Below are positions 9,414-16,965 of a stretch of 64,000 nt of DNA, in pieces; position 1 is the stretch's first letter; each line of letters opens with the position of its first letter. The translations under genes were made by a program, and so were the position numbers. The notes beneath the pieces are model-generated. The model searched no databases. It was given only the letters and a program-made list of their open reading frames with translations, and was not told the origin of the DNA. The stretch lies in the NCBI GenBank assembly GCA_964569385.1, contig CAZMUM010000001.1:62001-126000 (forward strand), read 5' to 3'. This DNA is from JAADHX01 sp964569385. GTDB taxonomy: Bacteria; Actinomycetota; Acidimicrobiia; Acidimicrobiales; Poriferisodalaceae.

Positions 9414-9444
9414 CACACCTATTGGCACACCTATTGGCACACCT
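9414..9444. repeat. 12-bp tandem repeat (about 2.5 copies)
   Basis: The unit CACACCTATTGG occurs twice head to tail at 9414-9425 and 9426-9437, followed by a partial third copy (CACACCT) at 9438-9444. The array ends two bases before the pilT stop codon, so it lies in the 3' flank of pilT. No function is evident. Confidence 0.8.
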
Positions 9445-9445
9445 T

Positions 9446-10582
9446 TCAGACGGACGTGCCCAGACGGTGTTTGCCTTTGTGATCCAACACGCCGGCTCGT
9501 TCAAGGGCAACGCGCAGGTCATGGGGCCTTGTGGCTGCGCCCATCGCTGTTTCGAACGTTATTGAGTGGTCGCCAACTAGCCCGGCCAACGCCTGATCGA
9601 AGGTCTGCATTCCGTAGTAGTCGCCCTCGGCGATCAGATCGGCGATCGAGTTCGCGTGCTCCGAGTCGACAATCGCCTGACTAATCCTGCCTGTCATCAC
9701 CATGGCCTCGATGGCAGGGACCCGACCCTCACCGTCGATGGTCGGCACCAACCGCTGACCAAGAGTACCTCGCAGGGTTGAAGACAATGTCGTCCTAACC
9801 TGCTGGTGCTGCTGATGCGGAAACACCTCGACGATGCGGTTGATTGTTTCGCTGGCATCGGTTGTGTGCATCGACGAAAGAACCAGATGCCCGGTTTCGG
9901 CGGCCAACAGCGCCGCGCTTACCGTCTCGGTGTCGCGCATCTCGCCGACCAGAATGACATCGGGATCCTGCCTCAATGCCGCACGCATCGCGGTCGCAAA
10001 CGACTTCGAGTCGACCCCGACCTCACGCTGATTGATTGAGCTGTTTCGATCTCGATGCAGTATCTCAATCGGGTCCTCGATGGTGACAATGTGACAGTTT
10101 CTGGTCTCGTTGATGTGGTCGACCATCGCAGCCAGGGTTGTTGTCTTGCCCGACCCGGTAGGACCCGTCACGAGCACGAGCCCACGAGGCTCGTTCGCCA
10201 GCTTATGAACGACCGGCGGAAGCCCTAGTTCCTCGAGCGACGGAACCCCATACGTCACATGACGCATGACTAAGCCCACGGAACCTCTTTGCCTGAACGC
10301 GTTTACTCTGAACCGTCCGACGTTCGGGTCAGAGTAGGCAAAGTCGGCGTCACCAGTTTCTCGGAACGACTCAGCAACGTGTGCCGGCAAGATCAGCTGC
10401 AACAGGCCCTCGCTGTCCTCGGCAGACATCGGTGCCTCGGACTTGACCACATAGAGTTTCCCGTTCACACGCATCCGCGGCCGAGATCCGACCTTCAGGT
10501 GAAGGTCGGATGCGTCTACCTCGACGGCTTGCTTGAGCAGCACGTCGAGAAGTCCTTGAAGATCTCCTACGGAACGACTCAC
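9446..10582 (-). CDS. pilT: Type IV pilus retraction ATPase PilT
   Basis: The 378-residue protein has the PilT layout: an N-terminal PAS-like domain (DASDLHLKVGSRPRMRVNGKLY), then the hexameric secretion ATPase core with Walker A GPTGSGKTTT, the Asp box/Walker B region DPDVILVGEMRDTETV, and the His box HTTDASETINR. It powers disassembly and retraction of type IV pili at the inner face of the membrane. Length is close to the usual 340-380. The start is GTG at 10580-10582 (VSRSVGDL). The partner PilB is at 59523, in a separate locus, and no pilin or PilC gene is seen nearby. Confidence 0.93.
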   Translation of the reverse strand: MSRSVGDLQGLLDVLLKQAVEVDASDLHLKVGSRPRMRVNGKLYVVKSEAPMSAEDSEGLLQLILPAHVAESFRETGDADFAYSDPNVGRFRVNAFRQRGSVGLVMRHVTYGVPSLEELGLPPVVHKLANEPRGLVLVTGPTGSGKTTTLAAMVDHINETRNCHIVTIEDPIEILHRDRNSSINQREVGVDSKSFATAMRAALRQDPDVILVGEMRDTETVSAALLAAETGHLVLSSMHTTDASETINRIVEVFPHQQHQQVRTTLSSTLRGTLGQRLVPTIDGEGRVPAIEAMVMTGRISQAIVDSEHANSIADLIAEGDYYGMQTFDQALAGLVGDHSITFETAMGAATRPHDLRVALERAGVLDHKGKHRLGTSV

Positions 10583-10686
10583 CTAGTCCAAGTCGGATAC
10601 TCACTGGGCCAAGTTGAGCCGATGTTCAGTTTTCATCAACACCGATCAGTTTCAATCGACGCAGAATCCGTAGCTATGGTGGGCCC

Positions 10687-11565
10687 ATGACGAATAGTGA
10701 CCTAACTGTCGGCTCGGTCGATATCGAGGGCATGCACGTCGAATGGTTAGAGGTCGGGACAGGCCCGTTAGCACTGTGCCTACACGGCTTCCCTGATTCG
10801 GCCCACACCTATCGGTTCCTGCTCCCGGCGCTGGCCGAGGCTGGCTACCGCGCTGTCGCGCCTTGGACTCGCGGATATGCACCGACCTCGGTGGCGCCAG
10901 ATGGTTGGTACCAGACTGGCGTAAGAGCGCGCGACACGTGCCAGCTTCACGAAGCACTCGGAGCCGACAGCGACGCGGTCCTCATTGGTCACGACTGGGG
11001 AGCCGGCACGGCGTATGTCGCCGCGACCAAGGAGCCCGATCGGTGGCGGCGAGTCGTGGCCATGGCCGTGCCGCCAGCGGGAAGAGTGATGAACGCCTTC
11101 TTCGACTACTCCCAGTTGCGGCGCTCCTCGTACATGTTCATCTTCCAACATCGGCTTGCTGAAGCGCTCGTTCCCCACGACGACTGGGCCTTTATCAAGG
11201 GTCTATGGTCCGACTGGTCTCCTGGATACGACCATTCCGAGGACGTTGCCCATTTCGTCGACTCAGTACGTCCAGACGGGCACCTAGCGGCCGCACTCGG
11301 CTACTACCGTGCGACGTTCCAACCGGAGCTGACGTCGCCAGATCTGTCCGACTGGGAGAACCCTGGGTCGGACGTTCCACCACAACCTACGCTGTACATC
11401 CACGGCCAGAACGATGGCTGCATTGGGCTCGAGGTCGCCGACGGTGTGGAGGCCGACCTCTCATCTGGGTCGAAATTTGTGGTTGTCGAAAACGCCGGCC
11501 ACTTCGCCCACCTCGAGCGTCCCGACTTTGTGAACTCCGAGATAGTCGAGTTTCTAGGCTCGTGA
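10687..11565 (+). CDS. Alpha/beta hydrolase, epoxide hydrolase / haloalkane dehalogenase type
   Basis: The 292-residue protein has the HGFPDS oxyanion motif, nucleophile Asp103 in GHDWGAG and a C-terminal NAGHFAHLERP with the catalytic His at about 272. An Asp nucleophile (not Ser) is the mark of epoxide hydrolases and haloalkane dehalogenases. The GTG start of the next gene overlaps its TGA (GTGA at 11562-11565), so it forms an operon with the thioredoxin fusion and the selenoprotein. The substrate is unknown; the context hints at a detoxification or redox role, which is only an inference. Confidence 0.88.
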   Translation: MTNSDLTVGSVDIEGMHVEWLEVGTGPLALCLHGFPDSAHTYRFLLPALAEAGYRAVAPWTRGYAPTSVAPDGWYQTGVRARDTCQLHEALGADSDAVLIGHDWGAGTAYVAATKEPDRWRRVVAMAVPPAGRVMNAFFDYSQLRRSSYMFIFQHRLAEALVPHDDWAFIKGLWSDWSPGYDHSEDVAHFVDSVRPDGHLAAALGYYRATFQPELTSPDLSDWENPGSDVPPQPTLYIHGQNDGCIGLEVADGVEADLSSGSKFVVVENAGHFAHLERPDFVNSEIVEFLGS

Positions 11566-13103
11566 CGGTCCCTCAGGACACTGAGTCCGCAGCGACGGTC
11601 AAACCAACTCTTCCCGATGGGTTGGTGGCTTTCGTAAAGCGCGACTGCCCAACCTGCGTGCTGGTGGCACCGGTGCTAGCGCAACTCCTGGCAAACATCG
11701 ACGATGGGAACCTCACCATCTATACCCAAGATGATCCGAATTTTCCCTACGGTTTGGATCCGGTTTCTGACACCTCTCTCGGCATGAGTTGGCACCACAA
11801 CATCGAGACTTTGCCGACGGTTGTTCGAGTAGTCGAAGGTGTTGAAACTGAACGCATTGTTGGCTGGTCACGCCAGCAGTGGGAAGTAATCAGCGGAGTA
11901 GACCGACTCGGTGCCGACCTCCCAGACATGCGGCCCGGATGCGGCTCGTTGTCGGTCGACCCGACTCTTGTCGACGAACTCCGAGTGCGCTTCGCAGGTT
12001 CGACGCTACACGCGCGCCGAATCGAGCTAGCCGTACTCGAAGACGACATGGAAGCCATGTTCGATCGAGGCTGGTCCGATGGGCTTCCACTTGTTCCACC
12101 AACCGAGTCGCGGGTACTGGCAATGCTCGAAGGAACCTCGCGCCATGCCCAAGATGTGGTGGCGATCGTGCCGCCCGATCTTGTGGAAGCAACCGTCGAA
12201 AAGGTCGCCATCAACGCAGTCATGGCTGGCTGCAAACCCGAGTACCTTCCCGTCGTGTTAGCCGGCGTCGAAGCCCTGTGCACCGACGAATTCAACATCC
12301 ATGGCCTGCTCGCCACCACAATGCCAGCCGGACCGGTGCTCATCGTCAACGGGCCAATCGCCAACAGAATTGGCATGAACTCTGGTCACAATGTGCTCGG
12401 GCAGGGAAATCGGGCCAACTCAACGATCGGACGAGCTGTACAACTCGTCGTCAGAAACGTCGGCGGTGGGCGGCCTGGAGAGATCGACAGAGCCACTCAC
12501 GGCCAGCCCGGAAAGCTGTCGTTCTGCTTTGCTGAAGACGAAGCCAACTCGCCGTGGGCTCCGCTAAACGCCGACTTTGGCTACGACCCTGGCACCAACA
12601 CCGTCACGGCGTTCGCGGGCGAAGGTGTGCGGTGTGTCGTTGACCAAATCTCACGGAAACCAGACTCGCTGGCTAGGTCGTTGGCCGGTGCCGTGTCGGC
12701 GATGCTGCACCACAAGCTGATCCTGGCGTTCGATGCACTGCTGGTGATTGGTCCAGAACACGCCAGAGTCTTTGCCGAAGCGGGATGGGACAAGTCGAAG
12801 GTCCGCGACACAATCGTCGAATACACCAAGAGGTCCGGTTCGGCTCTCATTAGAGGTGCTGATGGCATCGAAGAGGGCATTCCCGATGGGTTTGCCGAGG
12901 CCACCGATCTTCCCAAAGTTCGGCCCGACGGCGGCCTTATGATTGTGCATGCTGGCAGCGACGCCGGCTTGTTCACCCAACTCATCAGCGGTTGGGTCAA
13001 CGGTGCGACTGGAAGCCAGCCTGTCTGCCAGCTGATTACCGACCGCTCTCTGGGTCGGCCCAGCAGCCAACTCTCACAACAAACCCAACCCGCACTCGAC
13101 TAA
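11562..13103 (+). CDS. Thioredoxin-like domain fused to a UGSC-associated conserved domain
   Basis: The true start is the GTG at 11562, overlapping the hydrolase stop; the frame is open further upstream but that part lies antiparallel to nothing and inside the hydrolase gene. The 513-residue product begins with a thioredoxin-like domain (about 15-115) with the redox motif Cys29-Pro-Thr-Cys32 (DCPTC). From about residue 130 a large conserved domain follows (GWSDGLPLVPPTESRV, then NGPIANRIGMNSGHNVLGQG and SFCFAEDEANSPW). I do not know its activity. It lies 17 bp before the UGSC selenoprotein gene, so the CxxC domain may reduce that protein; this is inference. A Sec-linked redox pair is more likely than an independent thioredoxin. 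Confidence 0.8.
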   Translation: MTVPQDTESAATVKPTLPDGLVAFVKRDCPTCVLVAPVLAQLLANIDDGNLTIYTQDDPNFPYGLDPVSDTSLGMSWHHNIETLPTVVRVVEGVETERIVGWSRQQWEVISGVDRLGADLPDMRPGCGSLSVDPTLVDELRVRFAGSTLHARRIELAVLEDDMEAMFDRGWSDGLPLVPPTESRVLAMLEGTSRHAQDVVAIVPPDLVEATVEKVAINAVMAGCKPEYLPVVLAGVEALCTDEFNIHGLLATTMPAGPVLIVNGPIANRIGMNSGHNVLGQGNRANSTIGRAVQLVVRNVGGGRPGEIDRATHGQPGKLSFCFAEDEANSPWAPLNADFGYDPGTNTVTAFAGEGVRCVVDQISRKPDSLARSLAGAVSAMLHHKLILAFDALLVIGPEHARVFAEAGWDKSKVRDTIVEYTKRSGSALIRGADGIEEGIPDGFAEATDLPKVRPDGGLMIVHAGSDAGLFTQLISGWVNGATGSQPVCQLITDRSLGRPSSQLSQQTQPALD

Positions 13104-13107
13104 CGAC

Positions 13108-13112
13108 AGGAG
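13108..13112 (+). promoter_or_regulatory. Shine-Dalgarno site of the UGSC gene
   Basis: AGGAG lies 8 bases before the ATG at 13121, in the short gap after the TAA of the thioredoxin fusion gene. It fixes the start of the selenoprotein gene at 13121 and excludes the longer open frame that begins at 12992. Confidence 0.75.
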
Positions 13113-13120
13113 ATCAGAGC

Positions 13121-13642
13121 ATGACAATTCTCATGGATCCCACTAGCGAACACAAACCCGCCACCTGGGTAAGAAGCGACCGGCTGGACACCGTTAGCGG
13201 CCGCACCATCGGGCTGCTCGATATCTCCAAGGCCAGAGGCAGCATCTTCCTAGACCGGCTCCAAGTCGGCCTCGAATCGCGTGGCGCCATCGTTAAGCGT
13301 TATACGAAGCCAACGTTTGCCAAACCTGCGCCTGTCGAACTCCGTCACGAGATAGCCACCGAGTGCCACGCCGTCATCGAGGCACTAGCCGATTGAGGTA
13401 GCTGTACAACGTGCAGTGTGCACGACATCATCGATCTCGAACGTCGCGGCCTGCCTGGTGTGTACGTGGCCACAGTCCAGTTTGTCGATGGCGCGGAAGT
13501 TCAGGCCAAGGCACTCGGTGCCACTCCCGCGGCGGTATTCGTACAACACCCGATCCAAGACCGGACCGACGCGGAGATGATGGCCATTGCCGACGAAGTC
13601 TTGGACAAACTCATCTGCGAGATCACGGTCGTGCCCCGATGA
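13121..13642 (+). CDS. UGSC family selenoprotein (TGA at 13394 read as selenocysteine)
   Basis: The frame from ATG 13121 reaches an in-frame TGA at 13394-13396, directly followed by GGT AGC TGT, i.e. U-G-S-C, and stays open in the same frame to a TGA at 13640-13642. The full product is 173 residues with Sec92, Cys95 and Cys98 (DUGSCTTCS). This matches the UGSC family, known to occur with Sec or Cys in the first motif position. Both halves look like one domain: IGLLDISKARG before and CSVHDIIDLERRGLPGV after. A hairpin starts 7 bases after the TGA and has its apical loop 18 bases after it. The gene is preceded by a good ribosome site and a thioredoxin-fusion gene. Ordinary gene calling would split it into two short frames. 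It requires SelA/SelB/SelC/SelD elsewhere in the genome. Confidence 0.85.
13403..13427 (+). promoter_or_regulatory. Putative bacterial SECIS hairpin
   Basis: Directly 3' of the TGA at 13394-13396, CGTGC (13410-13414) pairs with GCACG (13420-13424) around the loop AGTGT. The lower stem TGT (13403-13405) pairs with ACA (13425-13427), leaving a 5' bulge ACAA. The loop begins 18 bases after the TGA and has a G in its first two positions. Both agree with the known bacterial SECIS consensus (loop within about 16-37 bases of the UGA). No folding energy was computed. Confidence 0.65.
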
Positions 13643-13664
13643 GCGCCACGAATTCTGAGCGGTG

Positions 13665-14180
13665 TCAGTCTGGCCAGGCATCGTCGCCGTAAGGAAACGA
13701 GCGAGACGGCGCAGCCGACTTCTTCCAGACCAAGACCTTGCGTTTGAAGTAACAGACCTCTTCTTCGCGCTGGTTGAACGCACGGGTCTCGACGGTAACA
13801 ACGCCTCGATCGGGCTTAGATGACGATGGGCGCGTGTCCATTACCTTAGTTGCGGCATAGATCGTGTCGCCATGGAAGGTCGGCTTCCGGTGACGGAGCG
13901 ACTCAACCTCGAGGTTCGCAATCGCCGCGCCGCTGACATCGGGAACGCTCATGCCCAGAGCCAGCGAGTACACCAGGTTGCCGACCACAACGTTCTGCCT
14001 ATGAACCGTCTCGTTCTGGCCGAACCATTGGTTCGTGTGCAACGGATGGTGGTTCATGGTGATCATGCAGAACAAGTGATCATCGGCCTCGGTAATGGTC
14101 TTTCCAGGCCAATGTCGATAGACGTCGCCAACGACAAAGTCTTCGAGGTAGCGGCCAAAAGGGCGGTCGATGTGAGCCAT
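13665..14180 (-). CDS. MaoC family dehydratase
   Basis: The 171-residue protein has the hot-dog-fold MaoC pattern: PGKTITEADDHLFCMITMNHHPLHTN holds the hydratase Asp/His pair, followed by VVGNLVYSLALGMS and SLRHRKPTFHGDTIYAATKV. It resembles the mesaconyl/itaconyl-CoA hydratase-like branch of acyl-CoA dehydratases. The ATG at 14178-14180 is preferred to GTG at 14186. It converges with the selenoprotein gene, ending 22 bp from it. A partner such as a CoA lyase is not present here, so the pathway is unknown. Confidence 0.87.
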   Translation of the reverse strand: MAHIDRPFGRYLEDFVVGDVYRHWPGKTITEADDHLFCMITMNHHPLHTNQWFGQNETVHRQNVVVGNLVYSLALGMSVPDVSGAAIANLEVESLRHRKPTFHGDTIYAATKVMDTRPSSSKPDRGVVTVETRAFNQREEEVCYFKRKVLVWKKSAAPSRSFPYGDDAWPD

Positions 14181-14344
14181 AGGCACTGATTCTACGAGTC
14201 ATTTCGGCTGGGTCCAAGCCAACCACATTCCCGTTTCGGTCACTGTAGGTGGTGTCTTGGCTACGGCTTCTCGCCGGTGCCGCGGTGGGGCGCGGGACGT
14301 TCCGTACTCTGCCAAAGAGGCGCCAGGCGCCAACTCCTTTACTC

Positions 14345-16924
14345 ATGCCTACGTCTCTTTCTTCTGCTCCTCGTCGCCCCTACCTCCAGAACAGCCGCGT
14401 CTCGCCCCATGTGATTCGTCGCATCCTTCTCGGTGTGTCGACGACCCGTTTGGTGGCCGTGGTTCTGGGTCTTGGAGCCACACTGGCGCTCGTTGCGAGC
14501 GGCGCCGAGCGGCGCGAAGACTGGTTACCTTTGGCAGTTGCCTTTGCAGCAGTCGCGCTGCCGTGGCAGATGTATCTGCACAACACGGCCCTAAGACGCG
14601 GCCGCTGGCCCTGGCTCGTAGGTGTCGCAGACGTCGCAGTAATCACGGGCCTAGCAGTGGTGGGTCCAAACCGAATGTGGATAGTCGCGATCTCAGCGCT
14701 GCTGGCCACCATCGCCGTCGACGCAGTCGCTTCTGGTCGGCTTGCTGCCACCGTTACTGCCACGGCTGCGGTGCTGGCCACCGTCTTTGCAACCGCAGCG
14801 GTCGATCTTGCCAACTCCACCATGCACGTTGTGGCGTTGATGTTCAGCGCCGCGGTGATAGTCATCAGCGTCGGGCGGCTAAGCGACGAGCAACATCTGA
14901 GTCTGAGAAGACTTGGCGCTCTTCTTGATGGTGTGCCCGGGGTCGTCTGGGAGGTAGACGCCGTCGATGAACACTTCGTGCTCGTCAGCGGGCGAGTGCG
15001 CGACATCTTGGGTTACAGCCCCTTAGAACTTTCCCAGCGCCACATGACTTGGGGTCAACTAGTTCATCCAGACGATCAGCATCATCTAATCGACGTCAAC
15101 CGACTCGACGAAACGAACTGGCCCCATGTGCGCGAGTTCAGAATCCGGTCGCGCAGCAACGAATGGGTATGGCTGCGCGACGTAGTCAGGGCCGAACGCC
15201 GGCCCGATGGGTCGTGGGCCCTTCGAGGAGTCGCCACCGATATCACGGTGCAAAAGCAGGCCACGGAACACGCCGAACGATTCACCCGCCTCGTCGACGA
15301 CATTGGTTCGCCGACATTGATCCTTCAGGCCGATCCCGCTGATGGAAGCGTGCGAGTTGTTCGCTCCAACCGAGCCGCCAACGAGTGGTCGGCAGCCGGC
15401 CGCCCTCTCGACGGATACGACATCGCCAACATCGCCTGGCTGCACAAAGTCAACATCGTTGGTGAAGTGGTGCGCGCCATAAGCTCGGGAGATGTCAGGT
15501 TCCGGCGGGAACAACCAGCGCCAGTTGACAAGGCCGACGGAGCGATCTTCGATATCGAGATCCGTCCGCTCGACGATCGCTCGGTGTCGTTGACATTTCG
15601 CGATGTGACCGACCGAGTTTCATCGCGCGATGCCGTTCGCCGCGAAGCACTGCACGACCCGCTAACGGGCCTTCCCAATCGGGCCCACCTCATGGAACGC
15701 CTCCGGCGAACGTTGGCCGACGCGCCCACCGAAGTTGCTTTGTTGGTGCTCGATCTCGACCAATTCAAAGAGGTCAACGACACCCTTGGCCACCACCACG
15801 GCGATGCGCTATTGCGCCAGGTCGCAGCTCGACTCGGGAACCTGCGGCGAGGCGACGACCTTGTAGTGAGACTCGGCGGCGACGAGTTCGCGGTACTGCT
15901 GACCGACGCCAACCCCGAGCGCGTCGAACAGGTAGCACTGGAGATCCTCGAAAGTGTCTCAGCGCCACTGACTCTTCAAGGGCTCCAAGTGCAGTCGAGT
16001 GCGTCAATTGGTGCCGCTAGCTTCCCAGGCGACGCCGCCAAGCCAGAAGAGTTGCTCCAGCGGGCCGAAGTAGCGATGTACCAAGCCAAGGAAACCCGAC
16101 GGTCATGGGTTACCTACAGCGCCGACGCCGACAAGTTCTCGCTACGCAGACTTACTCTGTTGGGAGAACTGCCAAGAGCGCTCAGCCAAGACGAGATCGT
16201 CGTTTACTACCAGCCAAAGATCGATCTCAAGACCGGGACTGTTGTCGGAGTCGAGGCACTCGTGCGGTGGCTGCACCCCGAACTCGGCATGATTAGGCCC
16301 GATGAGTTCATCGAGCTCACCGAAGTCGCCGGCCTCATCGACGAACTCACTCGCAATGTCATAAAACGCTCTGTCGCCCAGGTCCACGAATGGGACGCGA
16401 TGGGCATCGAGATCGACGTAGCAGTAAATCTTTCGGCCCGAAACTTCCACGATGCGGGCCTAACCGACTTCATAGTCGAGCAGCTCGAACTGCACTCTGT
16501 GCATCCATCGCGTCTCATGCTCGAAATCACTGAAAGCCAAGTTGTCGACGATTTGGACCTCGCCGTGAGTGTGCTCATGACGCTGAACGAACGCGGAATT
16601 CGCACCAGTATCGACGACTTCGGGACCGGCTTCTCGTCGCTCACCCATCTACGTCAACTTCCAGTGCACGAGATCAAGATCGATCGCACCTTCGTTGGTC
16701 AGATGGCCACTAAGGCCAACGACGCCGTGATCGTCCGCTCGATCGTGAACTTGGGTCACGATCTGAACCTTGAAGTCGTGGCTGAAGGCGTCGAAGACGA
16801 GTGGACACTCGGAAATTTGCGCGACCTCGGCTGCGACAGAGCGCAGGGGTACTACTTCCAGAAGGCCGTTCCGCCCGAGGAGATTCCGGACTATGTCAGA
16901 CAAATGGCCGGCAGCGCTGTCTGA
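14345..16924 (+). CDS. Membrane-bound PAS-GGDEF-EAL cyclic-di-GMP protein
   Basis: The product (about 859 residues) starts with an N-terminal membrane region of roughly six hydrophobic helices, then a PAS/PAC domain (VVWEVDAVDEHFVLVSG to GVATDITVQK), a second PAS-like segment, a GGDEF domain with intact LGGDEF and an EAL domain with VEALVRW, DDFGTG and AEGVE. Both catalytic motif sets look intact, so it may make, break or switch between the two. The start is uncertain: ATG 14345 is preferred, but GTG 14249 or 14252 would add 31-32 residues. Neighbours are an acyl-CoA dehydrogenase and a second GGDEF-EAL gene on the same strand. Confidence 0.9.
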   Translation: MPTSLSSAPRRPYLQNSRVSPHVIRRILLGVSTTRLVAVVLGLGATLALVASGAERREDWLPLAVAFAAVALPWQMYLHNTALRRGRWPWLVGVADVAVITGLAVVGPNRMWIVAISALLATIAVDAVASGRLAATVTATAAVLATVFATAAVDLANSTMHVVALMFSAAVIVISVGRLSDEQHLSLRRLGALLDGVPGVVWEVDAVDEHFVLVSGRVRDILGYSPLELSQRHMTWGQLVHPDDQHHLIDVNRLDETNWPHVREFRIRSRSNEWVWLRDVVRAERRPDGSWALRGVATDITVQKQATEHAERFTRLVDDIGSPTLILQADPADGSVRVVRSNRAANEWSAAGRPLDGYDIANIAWLHKVNIVGEVVRAISSGDVRFRREQPAPVDKADGAIFDIEIRPLDDRSVSLTFRDVTDRVSSRDAVRREALHDPLTGLPNRAHLMERLRRTLADAPTEVALLVLDLDQFKEVNDTLGHHHGDALLRQVAARLGNLRRGDDLVVRLGGDEFAVLLTDANPERVEQVALEILESVSAPLTLQGLQVQSSASIGAASFPGDAAKPEELLQRAEVAMYQAKETRRSWVTYSADADKFSLRRLTLLGELPRALSQDEIVVYYQPKIDLKTGTVVGVEALVRWLHPELGMIRPDEFIELTEVAGLIDELTRNVIKRSVAQVHEWDAMGIEIDVAVNLSARNFHDAGLTDFIVEQLELHSVHPSRLMLEITESQVVDDLDLAVSVLMTLNERGIRTSIDDFGTGFSSLTHLRQLPVHEIKIDRTFVGQMATKANDAVIVRSIVNLGHDLNLEVVAEGVEDEWTLGNLRDLGCDRAQGYYFQKAVPPEEIPDYVRQMAGSAV

Positions 16925-16965
16925 AGAGTTAAAGACATCTCGACACTGCCGATAATCTCGCGACT

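Noticed and set aside
13418..13642. A separate small gene starting at GTG 13418 after the stop at 13396
   Set aside because: It is in the same frame as the upstream open frame, has no ribosome site, and the joined protein contains the UGSC motif exactly at the TGA. It is better explained as the second half of a recoded gene.
15325..15912. Minus-strand frame of 195 codons inside the PAS-GGDEF-EAL gene
   Set aside because: Antisense to a clear GGDEF domain, Ser/Arg-rich and without motifs.
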